NCBI GenBank assembly: GCA_902511575.1
Contig: CABXFU010000006.1
Location: 33,405-97,404, forward strand
Length of the DNA stretch: 64,000 nucleotides
From: an uncultured SAR86 cluster bacterium
GTDB taxonomy: Bacteria > Pseudomonadota > Gammaproteobacteria > Magnimaribacterales > D2472
Direction: 5' to 3'
Positions 8,683 through 17,068 of this stretch are shown one piece after another. The first letter of the stretch is position 1. Every line of letters begins with the position of its first letter. Under the pieces are notes generated by a model, which had not been told where the DNA came from, searched no databases, and worked only from the letters and a program-made list of their open reading frames with translations. Position numbers and translations under genes: made by a program.

Positions 8683-9408
8683 TTAATTAGCCATTGCCGC
8701 TTCGTTATAGGCAGATATTAGTATTTTCCAATCGGCCAGTTGCCAATAAATATTACGTAATCTTTTTTCTTTTTCAAACGATCGCTTTAAACGCACCATG
8801 TTTGAGTTTTTCCAATTACTGCCTTGTCTAATTCCGCATTTATCAAAATCAATTAACCAAACCTCGTTTTCTATATCGAGCATAATGTTGTGGATATTTA
8901 AATCGTGGTGATAAATCTGATGATGATGAAATTTGGCAATGGTTTGCCCAATTTTTTTCCATACATCAGCGGTTAAGCTGTTTGCTAGTAAAATATGATG
9001 TAAGTCTTTAGCGCTGGAAATTTTTTTTGAAATGATATCGGCTTGGTAATATAAGCCTGTCTTCTTTAACATCGCTGCGATCGGAGTTGGACAATTTAAA
9101 TCCATATTTTTCATGTGCTGTAGTAGCTTAAATTCTTGCCATACTCGTGATTTTTCAATACCTGTATACATATATTGATCACTTAGCACTTTTCCAATCA
9201 AGCCACCGCGACGATAGTGCCGTAACACATATTCATTTTTGTTATGTTGAAAAAAGTAGGTGGTGCCACGGCCGGTTGCCTGTCCTGTTATGGCATTTTG
9301 TGTCTTCCAATATTGACCTGTAAACATTTTTGGGACAAGTGCAGGGAAATGGCCTGCATCAAACAACATGATGTGGGACTTAACTGCTTTTTGTTGTATG
9401 TATGCCAT
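8683..9408 (-). CDS. kdkA: 3-deoxy-D-manno-octulosonic acid (Kdo) kinase
   Basis: KdkA phosphorylates Kdo in the lipopolysaccharide inner core. The protein shows the WaaP/KdkA kinase pattern: GRGTTYFF in place of the Gly loop, EYVLRHYRRGG with the ATP-binding lysine/arginine region, the catalytic loop YHHDLNIHNIMLD and the metal-binding WLIDFDKCGIR. The ATG at 9408 gives 241 residues, the normal family length; a TTG six codons earlier is less likely. Homologues occur in Vibrio, Haemophilus and similar bacteria that have a single phosphorylated Kdo. It lies with a glycosyltransferase between the tRNA islet and alternative oxidase, in a block that looks richer in GC than its surroundings, so horizontal transfer is likely. 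Confidence 0.88.
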   Translation of the reverse strand: MAYIQQKAVKSHIMLFDAGHFPALVPKMFTGQYWKTQNAITGQATGRGTTYFFQHNKNEYVLRHYRRGGLIGKVLSDQYMYTGIEKSRVWQEFKLLQHMKNMDLNCPTPIAAMLKKTGLYYQADIISKKISSAKDLHHILLANSLTADVWKKIGQTIAKFHHHQIYHHDLNIHNIMLDIENEVWLIDFDKCGIRQGSNWKNSNMVRLKRSFEKEKRLRNIYWQLADWKILISAYNEAAMAN

Positions 9409-9475
9409 GCAACAATTTTGATCCAAATAAGACTTTTAGTAAAATAAATATCCCTTGATTTATCTTCAAGGGCAT

Positions 9476-10381
9476 CTATTTTTGGCTTAAACGGATATTA
9501 CTACGCACTTTAGAGAATTGAGAATTTTCAGTATAACGTCCTTTTGTAACATGACGAATATGAAAAACACCATCAATATGCTTAGGCTCACCATCAGTGC
9601 CAAGTAGCCAGCGAAAGGCGGTGTCTTCATAGGTTTTACGCCAACGGTCAGATTCAGTTTGAAATATTGACAGTTTTTCACAATAACCGATAGCACGAGC
9701 AACGTCACCATGAACAATTTGAAATGCGCCGCGTGCTTTATCACGGGATTTATCACGCTCGTATAAACTGAAATTTTCTGTTTCTATATCGATAACTTGT
9801 GGTTGGGCATCATTTGACAATAATGGGTCATCATCTTTTAACATCTCAGTGATTTTTTCTTCTTTTGGAAAAAACAATGAACCTTTCTCGCCTTGTAAAC
9901 TATCGGCGAGTGAGTCTAAGCAGTTCTCATAAAAGATAATGTCGCAATCTGTAAACCATATCCAGTCAGCTTCTGTTGACCGCGCAGCCATATTTCGGCC
10001 TATGCCACGTCTAAAGAGCTTTCCTTTGGAAAGTGGGTGGAAATTCCAAGAGATATTTGGCATGGTTATTTGACTAAAGAAGTCCAATGTAGCCTTTGTT
10101 TTAGTGTCTTCTTCAGCATAAAAAACGGTCACAGTTAAATTTAGTTTTGTTGGTGGATAGTTTACAAACGAACTTAATTGATAGGTTAACATGTTGGCAT
10201 AACCCCAACAGTGACTAACAATTTCTAAATCAAACTTTCCCTTTACTGCCTTGCGATCTACTTCAGCAGGTATTTTATCGCGAAACAATGACTGTGGTAA
10301 AATACGACCAAACACTAAACGATAAGCTTGTATAGCAAAGCTATTAAAGCCATTTGGTGAAAATGTTTTTGTTTCTATCAT
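9476..10381 (-). CDS. GT-A fold glycosyltransferase (family 2-like)
   Basis: The protein has 301 residues from the ATG at 10381; a TTG 18 bases upstream would add six residues, and no clear ribosome-binding site decides between them. The N-terminal domain carries LEIVSHCWGYANMLTYQLSSF, then GIGRNMAARSTEADWIWFTDCDIIF. The acidic DCD is the metal/nucleotide-sugar motif of GT-A enzymes. The C-terminal half has EDTAFRWLLG, an acidic catalytic-type segment, and HIDGVFHIRHV. It is 67 bases upstream of kdkA on the same strand, which points to lipopolysaccharide core or O-chain modification. The sugar donor and acceptor are unknown. Confidence 0.8.
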   Translation of the reverse strand: MIETKTFSPNGFNSFAIQAYRLVFGRILPQSLFRDKIPAEVDRKAVKGKFDLEIVSHCWGYANMLTYQLSSFVNYPPTKLNLTVTVFYAEEDTKTKATLDFFSQITMPNISWNFHPLSKGKLFRRGIGRNMAARSTEADWIWFTDCDIIFYENCLDSLADSLQGEKGSLFFPKEEKITEMLKDDDPLLSNDAQPQVIDIETENFSLYERDKSRDKARGAFQIVHGDVARAIGYCEKLSIFQTESDRWRKTYEDTAFRWLLGTDGEPKHIDGVFHIRHVTKGRYTENSQFSKVRSNIRLSQK

Positions 10382-10533
10382 GATAAATAAGTAAGCCAAA
10401 AAAAGGAATCTGTTCTAAAAAAAGGATACCATATTGCTTAACATTACTGCCAATCGAACTGAGCATAGCGAGGACAATCGTGCCATGTTATCGGGATATT
10501 GAGTATGAGGGGTAGCAATAACTCCACAAATAA

Positions 10534-10683
10534 ATGAATCTTGCTGCGAAGGTGCTCAAAGCTGAGTTAGATCCCAAGCCTAGTAGATTGTTTAATATTA
10601 AACGGCAGTGCCAAACCTTAGAGAGTATCTACCAAGAACTCTGTAAAACCGGTCTAGGGTTAAGTAACTATTCTATTTTTTAA
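10534..10683 (+). CDS. 49-residue ORF of unknown origin, possibly a gene fragment
   Basis: The ORF starts at ATG 10534, directly after an in-frame TAA, and ends inside the last codons of the convergent alternative oxidase gene. The product (MNLAAKVLKAELDPKPSRLF through to GLGLSNYSIF) is charged and helical-looking and not a shadow of another gene. It may be the remnant of a transposase or another mobile-element gene, but I do not recognise it. It sits at the right border of the kdkA block, where a junction scar would be expected. The preceding 130 bases (10400-10533) hold nothing recognisable. Confidence 0.3.
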   Translation: MNLAAKVLKAELDPKPSRLFNIKRQCQTLESIYQELCKTGLGLSNYSIF

Positions 10684-11282
10684 AAATTATTCGCGTAACT
10701 ATGATTTGTCTCGCTATGGTGCTGTTCATCTGCGCGAACACATTTGATAAGATCGGATAATCTTGCATCAGCACCTAATTGATAGTACTTAATTGCAAGA
10801 TGAGGGGCAGGGATGTTTTCTACTTTTCCAGATTCAACCATCTTTAAATATTCTGAATAACTGCTAACTGCTTCATCCTCAAAATAACCAATCATCCTAT
10901 GGGCAGTTCTGGTAAAGAATATATACATGAATAGATAAAATAAACCAAAAAGTAATTGAGAAAAAAGCACAACAAATCTCTCAATAAGATTTGGTTTTGC
11001 AATTTCAATAAAAAACATTAAGTGCATTCGTTCATTTTCAGCCTCCGAGAGCATTTCTCTGATTTGCTCTCCGTATCCAGCTTTCATCTTCCTTAAACTC
11101 TTAAAATGCATCCAAACTCCGGCAACCATTCCCGGAACTCCAGCAACTGTTTCCAGAACCACTGCTCTATGTCCATATCTCTTTAAAAAGAAGCTGTCAG
11201 CTATGAATCTAAAAAATTTAGTCATAGAGTAGGCAAAGTTATCAGAAACTCTTTCAGCGCTTGTTTTAATAATTGAGTTCAT
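10680..11282 (-). CDS. aox: alternative oxidase (cyanide-insensitive ubiquinol oxidase)
   Basis: AOX oxidises ubiquinol and reduces oxygen to water without pumping protons. All six di-iron ligands are visible in the correct motifs: Glu44 in LETVAGVPGM, Glu84 and His87 in ENERMH, Glu135 in FEDEA, and Glu186 and His189 in RADEQHH. The 200-residue length fits bacterial AOX, which lacks the plant targeting and dimer extensions. A hydrophobic hairpin around 100-124 matches the membrane-associating helices. It is divergent from alanine dehydrogenase. Bacterial AOX is patchily distributed, and in Vibrio fischeri it responds to nitric oxide. No regulator is adjacent here. Confidence 0.95.
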   Translation of the reverse strand: MNSIIKTSAERVSDNFAYSMTKFFRFIADSFFLKRYGHRAVVLETVAGVPGMVAGVWMHFKSLRKMKAGYGEQIREMLSEAENERMHLMFFIEIAKPNLIERFVVLFSQLLFGLFYLFMYIFFTRTAHRMIGYFEDEAVSSYSEYLKMVESGKVENIPAPHLAIKYYQLGADARLSDLIKCVRADEQHHSETNHSYANNF

Positions 11283-11439
11283 AATATATTTTATTTATAA
11301 TACATTATACATATAATTTATGTTTATTTAAAAGTTAATTTAATAAAAGTTGTGTATTCAAAATAAAAGATAACTAATGGTTATACAAACATAGTTTTTA
11401 ATTAGTCAGATAGATTAAATTTTATGTTAGATTAGCATC

Positions 11440-12519
11440 ATGAAAATTGGTGTTCCCTCCGAAGTTAAAAATAACGAACACAGAGTTGGTCTGACTCCAG
11501 AATCGGTTAACATTCTTACCGATCTTGGCCATGAATTATTTGTTCAATCTAATGCAGGTTATGAAATTGGTTTTACAGATGATCTATATAAATTAGCTGG
11601 AGCCAAAATAGTTAACTCAGCCTCAGAAGTTTTTAATTCTTCTAAATTAATTATTAAAGTGAAAGAACCGACTGAGGGTGAATGTAGATTTTTGCATGAG
11701 AATCATACTTTGTTTACCTATCTTCATTTAGCAGGAGATCCATCACAGGCAAAAAAGCTGCTAGCCACCAATGTAACAGGCATTGCATATGAGACAGTCA
11801 CTGCTGAAGATAATTCGTTACCATTATTAGCTCCGATGAGTGCAATAGCAGGTCAATTGAGTGTTGTTGTTGGTTCATATCACCTACTTAAACCAAATCA
11901 TGGACGAGGAACTTTGCTTAGCAATCTTGATCCAAGAATAGTTACAGTTATTGGTGCAGGTGTTGCAGGCAAAGAGGCAATATCTAAGGCAAGGGATAAC
12001 AATGCCCAGGTCATAGTAATTGATCTTCACCAATCAAAGCTAGATGAACTGAAATTAGCTTTTGGCGAAGAGGGTATGAAGTATATAATTTCAACTCCAG
12101 AGTCTATTAGAGAGGCTGTATCTCAATCTGATTTGGTGATTGGCTCCGTATATGTCGTAGGCAAAGAAGCCCCAAAGGTTGTTTCAAAAGATATGCTAAA
12201 AGACATGATAGACGGAAGTGTATTGGTAGATATATCAATTGATCAGGGAGGATGTTTTGAATCTAGCAAACCAACCAATCATGATGAACCAACATTTAAG
12301 GAAAGTGGAGTGCTGCATTACTGTGTAACTAACATGCCTGGGGCAGTTCCTTTGACTGCAACAAAGGCCTTAAATAAAGCAACTCTTCCATTCATTATGG
12401 AATTAGCAAATAAAGGAATATCAGCAGCTTTAAATGAAAACAAACATCTAAAGAATGGCCTAAATATCATGGGCGGAAAAATAGTTCATCCAGCAATAGC
12501 AGAAGCCCTAAACAATTAA
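11440..12519 (+). CDS. ald: alanine dehydrogenase
   Basis: The enzyme interconverts L-alanine and pyruvate plus ammonia with NAD. The 359 residues cover the family. The conserved Arg15 (NEHRVGLTP), Lys75 (KVKEPT) and His96 (YLHLAGD) that bind pyruvate are present, as are the nucleotide-binding loop VIGAGVAGKEA and SIDQGGCFESSKPTNHDEPTF near the C-terminal domain. It ends two bases before the convergent flavin oxidoreductase. In heterotrophic marine bacteria it lets alanine serve as carbon and nitrogen source. No ribosome-binding site stands out before the ATG. Confidence 0.95.
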   Translation: MKIGVPSEVKNNEHRVGLTPESVNILTDLGHELFVQSNAGYEIGFTDDLYKLAGAKIVNSASEVFNSSKLIIKVKEPTEGECRFLHENHTLFTYLHLAGDPSQAKKLLATNVTGIAYETVTAEDNSLPLLAPMSAIAGQLSVVVGSYHLLKPNHGRGTLLSNLDPRIVTVIGAGVAGKEAISKARDNNAQVIVIDLHQSKLDELKLAFGEEGMKYIISTPESIREAVSQSDLVIGSVYVVGKEAPKVVSKDMLKDMIDGSVLVDISIDQGGCFESSKPTNHDEPTFKESGVLHYCVTNMPGAVPLTATKALNKATLPFIMELANKGISAALNENKHLKNGLNIMGGKIVHPAIAEALNN

Positions 12520-12521
12520 TT

Positions 12522-14654
12522 TTAGAGATTAATTACTGCCTTTCTTGCATCGGCTATGGCTCCGTGGATATAACCAACAGATGAACAGTCCCCTATTGAG
12601 GTAAGAGGAAGATTCAGTTTATTCAGCTCATCCGCAAGCTCTAAATTGGCACTGGCTCCAATGGCAATAATTACTTGATCAGCACGGAGCGATTTTTCAG
12701 TTTCCTCATGATCAAAAATTACCTTTTGATCACATATTTCTTTAATCATTACATTGGTCAAAAGATCCACACCGTGTTCTTTTAACATATGCACAACCCT
12801 GGATCGCCTGACGATACTTAAGTTAGGACCTAGCGAACCGCTTGGCTCCAAAACCTTTACAGTTCTACCTCTTTCAATAAGAAATTCAGCTAACTCCAAA
12901 CCAACTAAATCTCCTCCAATCACAATAATATTGCTTGAAAGGGGCATCCAAATTTTGCTTAAAAATCTAAGCGCAGAGATATTCCTTAGAAGCTGAGAAG
13001 TTCTTCCAACTTTCAAAATTAATTGTTGAAAGAGTGAAAGTTTCTTTACGGCATGAGTATCTGAACCAAAAAGCAAACCTCTTAATTGCTCCCCATCAAA
13101 AACATTTCTACCATTTTTTCCTTTTATAGATGGAGCATCTCTATTTGCACCAACTGCAACAATTACATGATCAGGATTGAAAGCTTGAACAGAGTCAGTC
13201 GTTGCTAAAGTCCTTAATTTTATTTTTACACCCAGTTCATCTAGTGAATTCTTTAGGTAAGTTATCAGACGCCCATTTGGTTCATAGGCTAATGCAGCAA
13301 CTCTGACAGTTCCTCCAATGTCTTTATCTTTTTCCCACACTTCAACATGATGACCTCGCAAAGCAAGCAATCTTGCCGATTCCATACCGCTGGGCCCAGC
13401 ACCAATTACCAAAATTTTCTTTTTATCAGCAGTCGAATGAATGATATTTTCATTTCGATGCTCATTGCCAAGCTGGGAATTTACGGCACACATCATTGGT
13501 TTATTGATAAAAATTTGACTTACACAGATATAACAATAAATACATGGTCGAATAAGATGCTCTTGACCAGAGATAATTTTATTTGGCAGGCCAGGATCAG
13601 CTAGAACTTTTCTTCCCATAGCCAAAAAATCATATTCATGATTTTTTAAACCTTTTTCTGCTATATCAAGCTCAATTCTGCCCACGGCGATAATGGGAAT
13701 AGTTAATTCTTTTTTAGCCATTTTGACGAAATTTAAAAATCCACCAGGCTCATGCACAAGAGGAGCTTCGGTGAATGCTATGCCTTTACTGGTATTGCCA
13801 TAGGCGCTCACATCAATTGCATCAGCGCCTGCTTCTTGGGCCATGAATGCTGTAATTAAAAAATCAGCAGGAGTTATACCATTTTCTATACGGTATTCAT
13901 TGGCATCAAGTCTGACTAGCACTGGTAAGTTTGGAATTTGTTTTTTTATTTCAGAAATAATCTCTACTAGTAGTCTTGCCCTTTTTTGAACAGTTCCTCC
14001 ATATTCATCAGTTCTTTTATTTACCGCTGGAGAAAGGAAGCTTGAAATTAGATAACCATGGCCAGCATGAATTTCTATTGCATCAAAATTTGACTTTTTA
14101 GCCCGTTTTGCTGCCTCAACAAAATGCTGAACCTCTTGTTGAATTTCATCAAATGAAAGCTCATGATACCGAGGGCCTTTTCCGTCTGGCCCACCAGCTT
14201 TAATAAAGTTCATAATTTCATCATGAGTTAGTAGGCCAAACATATCGCTAGGTTCAGATTTTGGAATTGAGGGCACTGGAATGATTCTTCCAGCAACAAC
14301 ATCTTCTTGGGCTATTTTACCGCTATGATTAAGTTGAGCAGCTATTTTTGAGCCCTGCTGATGAATACGTTGGGTTAAGGATTGTAGAGTTGGTATAAAT
14401 TCATCTTTAGAAAAACCTATCATGTTTGGCATGGATGCTCCTGCAGGCCATGTGATGGCTGAAGTCTCTAGAATAATTAACCCTATTCCGCCCCGCGCCC
14501 TTTCTTCGTAATAAGATATTAATTGTTCACTGGCGTGACCATCTTCAGAAGCAAAATTTGAGCCCATTGCAGCCATAATCATTCTATTTTTAAGTTCTAA
14601 ATTTCCAATAGAAGCTGGTGAAGCTAGATAAGGGTATTTAATTTGCTTATTCAT
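12522..14654 (-). CDS. NADH:flavin oxidoreductase / 2,4-dienoyl-CoA reductase-type Fe-S flavoprotein
   Basis: This is a 710-residue multidomain enzyme. The N-terminal 370 residues form an Old-Yellow-Enzyme FMN barrel (LKNRMIMAAMGS, QLNHSGK, EIHAGHGYLISSFLSPAVNKRTDEYGG). A 4Fe-4S binding segment CIYCYICVSQIF...C (C-x2-C-x2-C-x11-C) follows. The C-terminal half has two Rossmann folds: VIGAGPSGMESARLLALRGHHVEVWEKD for FAD, and VIGGDLVGLELAEFL for NAD(P)H. This is the layout of FadH, trimethylamine dehydrogenase and BaiH-like enzymes. The Cys spacing is closer to trimethylamine dehydrogenase than to E. coli FadH (C-x2-C-x3-C). The substrate, perhaps an enoyl-CoA or unsaturated ring ketone, is open. 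Confidence 0.9.
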   Translation of the reverse strand: MNKQIKYPYLASPASIGNLELKNRMIMAAMGSNFASEDGHASEQLISYYEERARGGIGLIILETSAITWPAGASMPNMIGFSKDEFIPTLQSLTQRIHQQGSKIAAQLNHSGKIAQEDVVAGRIIPVPSIPKSEPSDMFGLLTHDEIMNFIKAGGPDGKGPRYHELSFDEIQQEVQHFVEAAKRAKKSNFDAIEIHAGHGYLISSFLSPAVNKRTDEYGGTVQKRARLLVEIISEIKKQIPNLPVLVRLDANEYRIENGITPADFLITAFMAQEAGADAIDVSAYGNTSKGIAFTEAPLVHEPGGFLNFVKMAKKELTIPIIAVGRIELDIAEKGLKNHEYDFLAMGRKVLADPGLPNKIISGQEHLIRPCIYCYICVSQIFINKPMMCAVNSQLGNEHRNENIIHSTADKKKILVIGAGPSGMESARLLALRGHHVEVWEKDKDIGGTVRVAALAYEPNGRLITYLKNSLDELGVKIKLRTLATTDSVQAFNPDHVIVAVGANRDAPSIKGKNGRNVFDGEQLRGLLFGSDTHAVKKLSLFQQLILKVGRTSQLLRNISALRFLSKIWMPLSSNIIVIGGDLVGLELAEFLIERGRTVKVLEPSGSLGPNLSIVRRSRVVHMLKEHGVDLLTNVMIKEICDQKVIFDHEETEKSLRADQVIIAIGASANLELADELNKLNLPLTSIGDCSSVGYIHGAIADARKAVINL

Positions 14655-14727
14655 TTAATTGATTTTCATAAAGAAAAATTTTCATTTATATTAAATTAAA
14701 GACTTTAACTTAATAAAGGTAATTAGT

Positions 14728-15270
14728 ATGAGTGATTTAGATAGGAAAATTCAAGAAATCCTTGATAAGGAATCTATTAGAGATTTAGTTCATTTGTATT
14801 GCAGAGCTGCTGACAGGCATGATCATCAATTAATGCGAGAGCTTTATCATGAAGATGCATATGATGATCATGGCTCTTTTTTTAAGGGCAAGGCTATGGA
14901 GTTTATTGATATGCTGCCAGAGATACAAAAATCCATGGATATTTTGCATCACAATGTCACCACTCATAATATAAAATTGATGGGAGAAAAGGCTGAAGGG
15001 GAAACTTATATCATTGCTTTTCACCAAGTCCTCTCAGAAACAGGAAATTTTGATGTGCTTATTGGAGGCAGGTATTTTGATGAGTATGAAAAAAGAAATG
15101 ATGTATGGAAATTTTCTAGCAGGGCAGTTGATGCTGATTGGGCTTATATAAATGATCCATCAAAAGTTAACTTAAAGCATCCTATGATTGAGGGTGCAAA
15201 CATTGGAACATCAAATGATAAAGACCCATCATATGATTACTTGCAACATTTTAAGCGCGGCAAGAGATAA
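14728..15270 (+). CDS. SnoaL-like / NTF2-fold protein
   Basis: The 180-residue protein has the NTF2-like cone fold pattern of the SnoaL_4 group. It begins with the helix IQEILDKESIRDLVHLYCRAADRHD, followed by a tyrosine and acidic pair (LYHEDAYDDHG), then the strands HHNVTTHNIKLMGEKAEGETYIIAFHQ and GGRYFDEYEKR. Members act as small dehydratases, isomerases or ring-hydroxylase-associated proteins. It is divergent from the flavin oxidoreductase, and its stop abuts the convergent thymidine kinase with no gap. A role in the surrounding ring-degradation-like gene set is an inference. Confidence 0.8.
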   Translation: MSDLDRKIQEILDKESIRDLVHLYCRAADRHDHQLMRELYHEDAYDDHGSFFKGKAMEFIDMLPEIQKSMDILHHNVTTHNIKLMGEKAEGETYIIAFHQVLSETGNFDVLIGGRYFDEYEKRNDVWKFSSRAVDADWAYINDPSKVNLKHPMIEGANIGTSNDKDPSYDYLQHFKRGKR

Positions 15271-15852
15271 CTATATTAATTGTGTTAATTCTCTAAAGTG
15301 TTTTCTGCAAAATACTTTATAGGAATCGTTACCACCAATTTTAATTTGATCCCCATCTTTTACGACTTTCCCTTTTTCATCCAAGCGAACAACCATTATG
15401 GCTTTTCTACCACAATCGCAAACCGTTTTTAATTCAATTAAATTATCTGCTAGAGCTAGTAATTCTGAGCTCCCTTCAAAAAGCTTGCCTTGAAAATCGG
15501 TACGGATTCCATAACACATTGCAGGAATATTTAATTCATCACTGATTTTGCAGACCTGTCTAACTTGTTTTTTTGTTAAAAATTGAACCTCATCAATTAA
15601 AATACAACTAATAGTTTTCTTTAATTGTTCTTGAGATACAAAATTAAAGAAATTGAAATCTAGATCAACTGAATGTGCATCTGCGGTTAGTCCAATCCTC
15701 GAATGTATCTTTCCATCATTACTATCGGCATCAATTTTAGGAAGGAACAGTAGCGTTTCCATGCCTCGTTCATGATAGTTGTAGTTAGATTGAAGCAAGG
15801 CAGTTGATTTGCCAGCATTCATTGTGGAATAAAAAAAATGTACTTTAGCCAA
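15271..15852 (-). CDS. tdk: thymidine kinase
   Basis: The enzyme phosphorylates thymidine to dTMP in the salvage pathway. It starts with TTG at 15852, and the resulting N-terminus MAKVHFFYSTMNAGKSTALLQ aligns directly with the E. coli Tdk start, which supports the TTG. The P-loop is MNAGKST, the catalytic glutamate lies in LIDEVQFL, and zinc ligands are in CDCGRKA and in the C-terminal CRKH. The length of 193 residues is normal. The TTG is four bases after the TGA of the Rieske gene upstream, so translation is probably coupled to it. Confidence 0.96.
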   Translation of the reverse strand: MAKVHFFYSTMNAGKSTALLQSNYNYHERGMETLLFLPKIDADSNDGKIHSRIGLTADAHSVDLDFNFFNFVSQEQLKKTISCILIDEVQFLTKKQVRQVCKISDELNIPAMCYGIRTDFQGKLFEGSSELLALADNLIELKTVCDCGRKAIMVVRLDEKGKVVKDGDQIKIGGNDSYKVFCRKHFRELTQLI

Positions 15853-15855
15853 AGA

Positions 15856-16857
15856 TCAGTTTTGTATAGGTTCTGAGTAAAATTGACTGACCCATTTACG
15901 AAATTTGTTAATTGGTCCATCTCCATCGCAGAGGATTGGATCAGCAACATAGCTTTTGTTATCCCAAATAGGCATATCATCTAAAACACCATTTGCAATC
16001 CCATCAATAATTGCCATGCCAAGCTCATCCTCAATATCTTTTGAGACTCGCATTGACCAACGTAAAATGGAGTTAGAGTTATCAACTGGACATGATGCGT
16101 TGACCATTATGAATTCTCCTCCGCTAGGCGGTAGATTGACCATCCTTAACCCAACCGTTCCTAGGCCCCATGACTCTCTTGTGAAAGTAGTGGTGAACAT
16201 TCCATGATCTTTCACTTTAAATTCTTCTGAAACACTGTCATTGCTAGGATCCATTAATGTTTCTGCAATTGTCTTTTTATATATTCCCTCAGTGATTGCT
16301 TCAGTTTCAGGCAAGCTGGGTGAGCCATGCACTTTTGGGAAGTGGGCTTGATCAACATCATTTTCAGCTATTTCTTGCAAGACAGTATTGATATTGTAAT
16401 CGTAGTAATAAACTTTTCCCCATTTCTTATCATCACCATTAAAACCCTCTATCGCTGGAACTTCCCAGGTAGGTTCTTCTTTGTGTAGATGATGCCAAGC
16501 CCAAATGAATCCATTGACCTCAACCACTGGGTAATTAAAAATTCTAGTCTCTTTGGCTTTGGGAGGAAAATTTTTGGCGTACGGAATTTCTGCGCATGTG
16601 CCATCTGCATTCCATCTCCATGCGTGAAAGGGGCATTCAATGGTTTCGCCTCTTACACATCCTCCTTCGCCTAAATGTGCGCCTAAGTGAGGACAATATG
16701 CATCTAATACGGTTGCAGTTCCACTCTCAGTCCTAAAAGCAACAACTTCTTTTTCACAAAATTTTAAAGATTGCACTTCTCCAGTTTTCAACTCATGACT
16801 TCTGGTAATGCAAAACCATCCGTTTGGCATTGGAAATGGAAATTCTTGTTTTGGCAT
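15856..16857 (-). CDS. Rieske non-heme iron oxygenase, terminal oxygenase subunit
   Basis: The 333-residue protein has the Rieske 2Fe-2S site Cys55-x-His57 (CPHLGAH) with Cys75-x2-His78 (CPFHAW). The mononuclear iron site is Asn166-x2-Asp169-x2-His172-x4-His177 (ENDVDQAHFPKVHG). The compact size and this pattern resemble 3-ketosteroid 9-alpha-hydroxylase (KshA) and the cholesterol desaturase type more than aromatic dioxygenases. No ferredoxin reductase or small subunit lies adjacent, so electrons must come from elsewhere. It is divergent from the acetoacetate-decarboxylase-like gene across about 210 bases that must hold both promoters. The substrate is unknown. Confidence 0.9.
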   Translation of the reverse strand: MPKQEFPFPMPNGWFCITRSHELKTGEVQSLKFCEKEVVAFRTESGTATVLDAYCPHLGAHLGEGGCVRGETIECPFHAWRWNADGTCAEIPYAKNFPPKAKETRIFNYPVVEVNGFIWAWHHLHKEEPTWEVPAIEGFNGDDKKWGKVYYYDYNINTVLQEIAENDVDQAHFPKVHGSPSLPETEAITEGIYKKTIAETLMDPSNDSVSEEFKVKDHGMFTTTFTRESWGLGTVGLRMVNLPPSGGEFIMVNASCPVDNSNSILRWSMRVSKDIEDELGMAIIDGIANGVLDDMPIWDNKSYVADPILCDGDGPINKFRKWVSQFYSEPIQN

Positions 16858-17068
16858 TTTTACTTCCTTGCTTAATAAATAAAATTATTACAACAAATTA
16901 TATTGGCTTATAGTTATTTTTGAAAATACATTTTTATCATGATTTCACTATTAATTATTTGAATCAACACATTTTTTCATAAATGCATCATTTTTAATTA
17001 CGAGTTATATTATTGTTAAATATATTTTAGAAAATGTATGATTAAACAAACGTTGGGAGAGAAAAATT

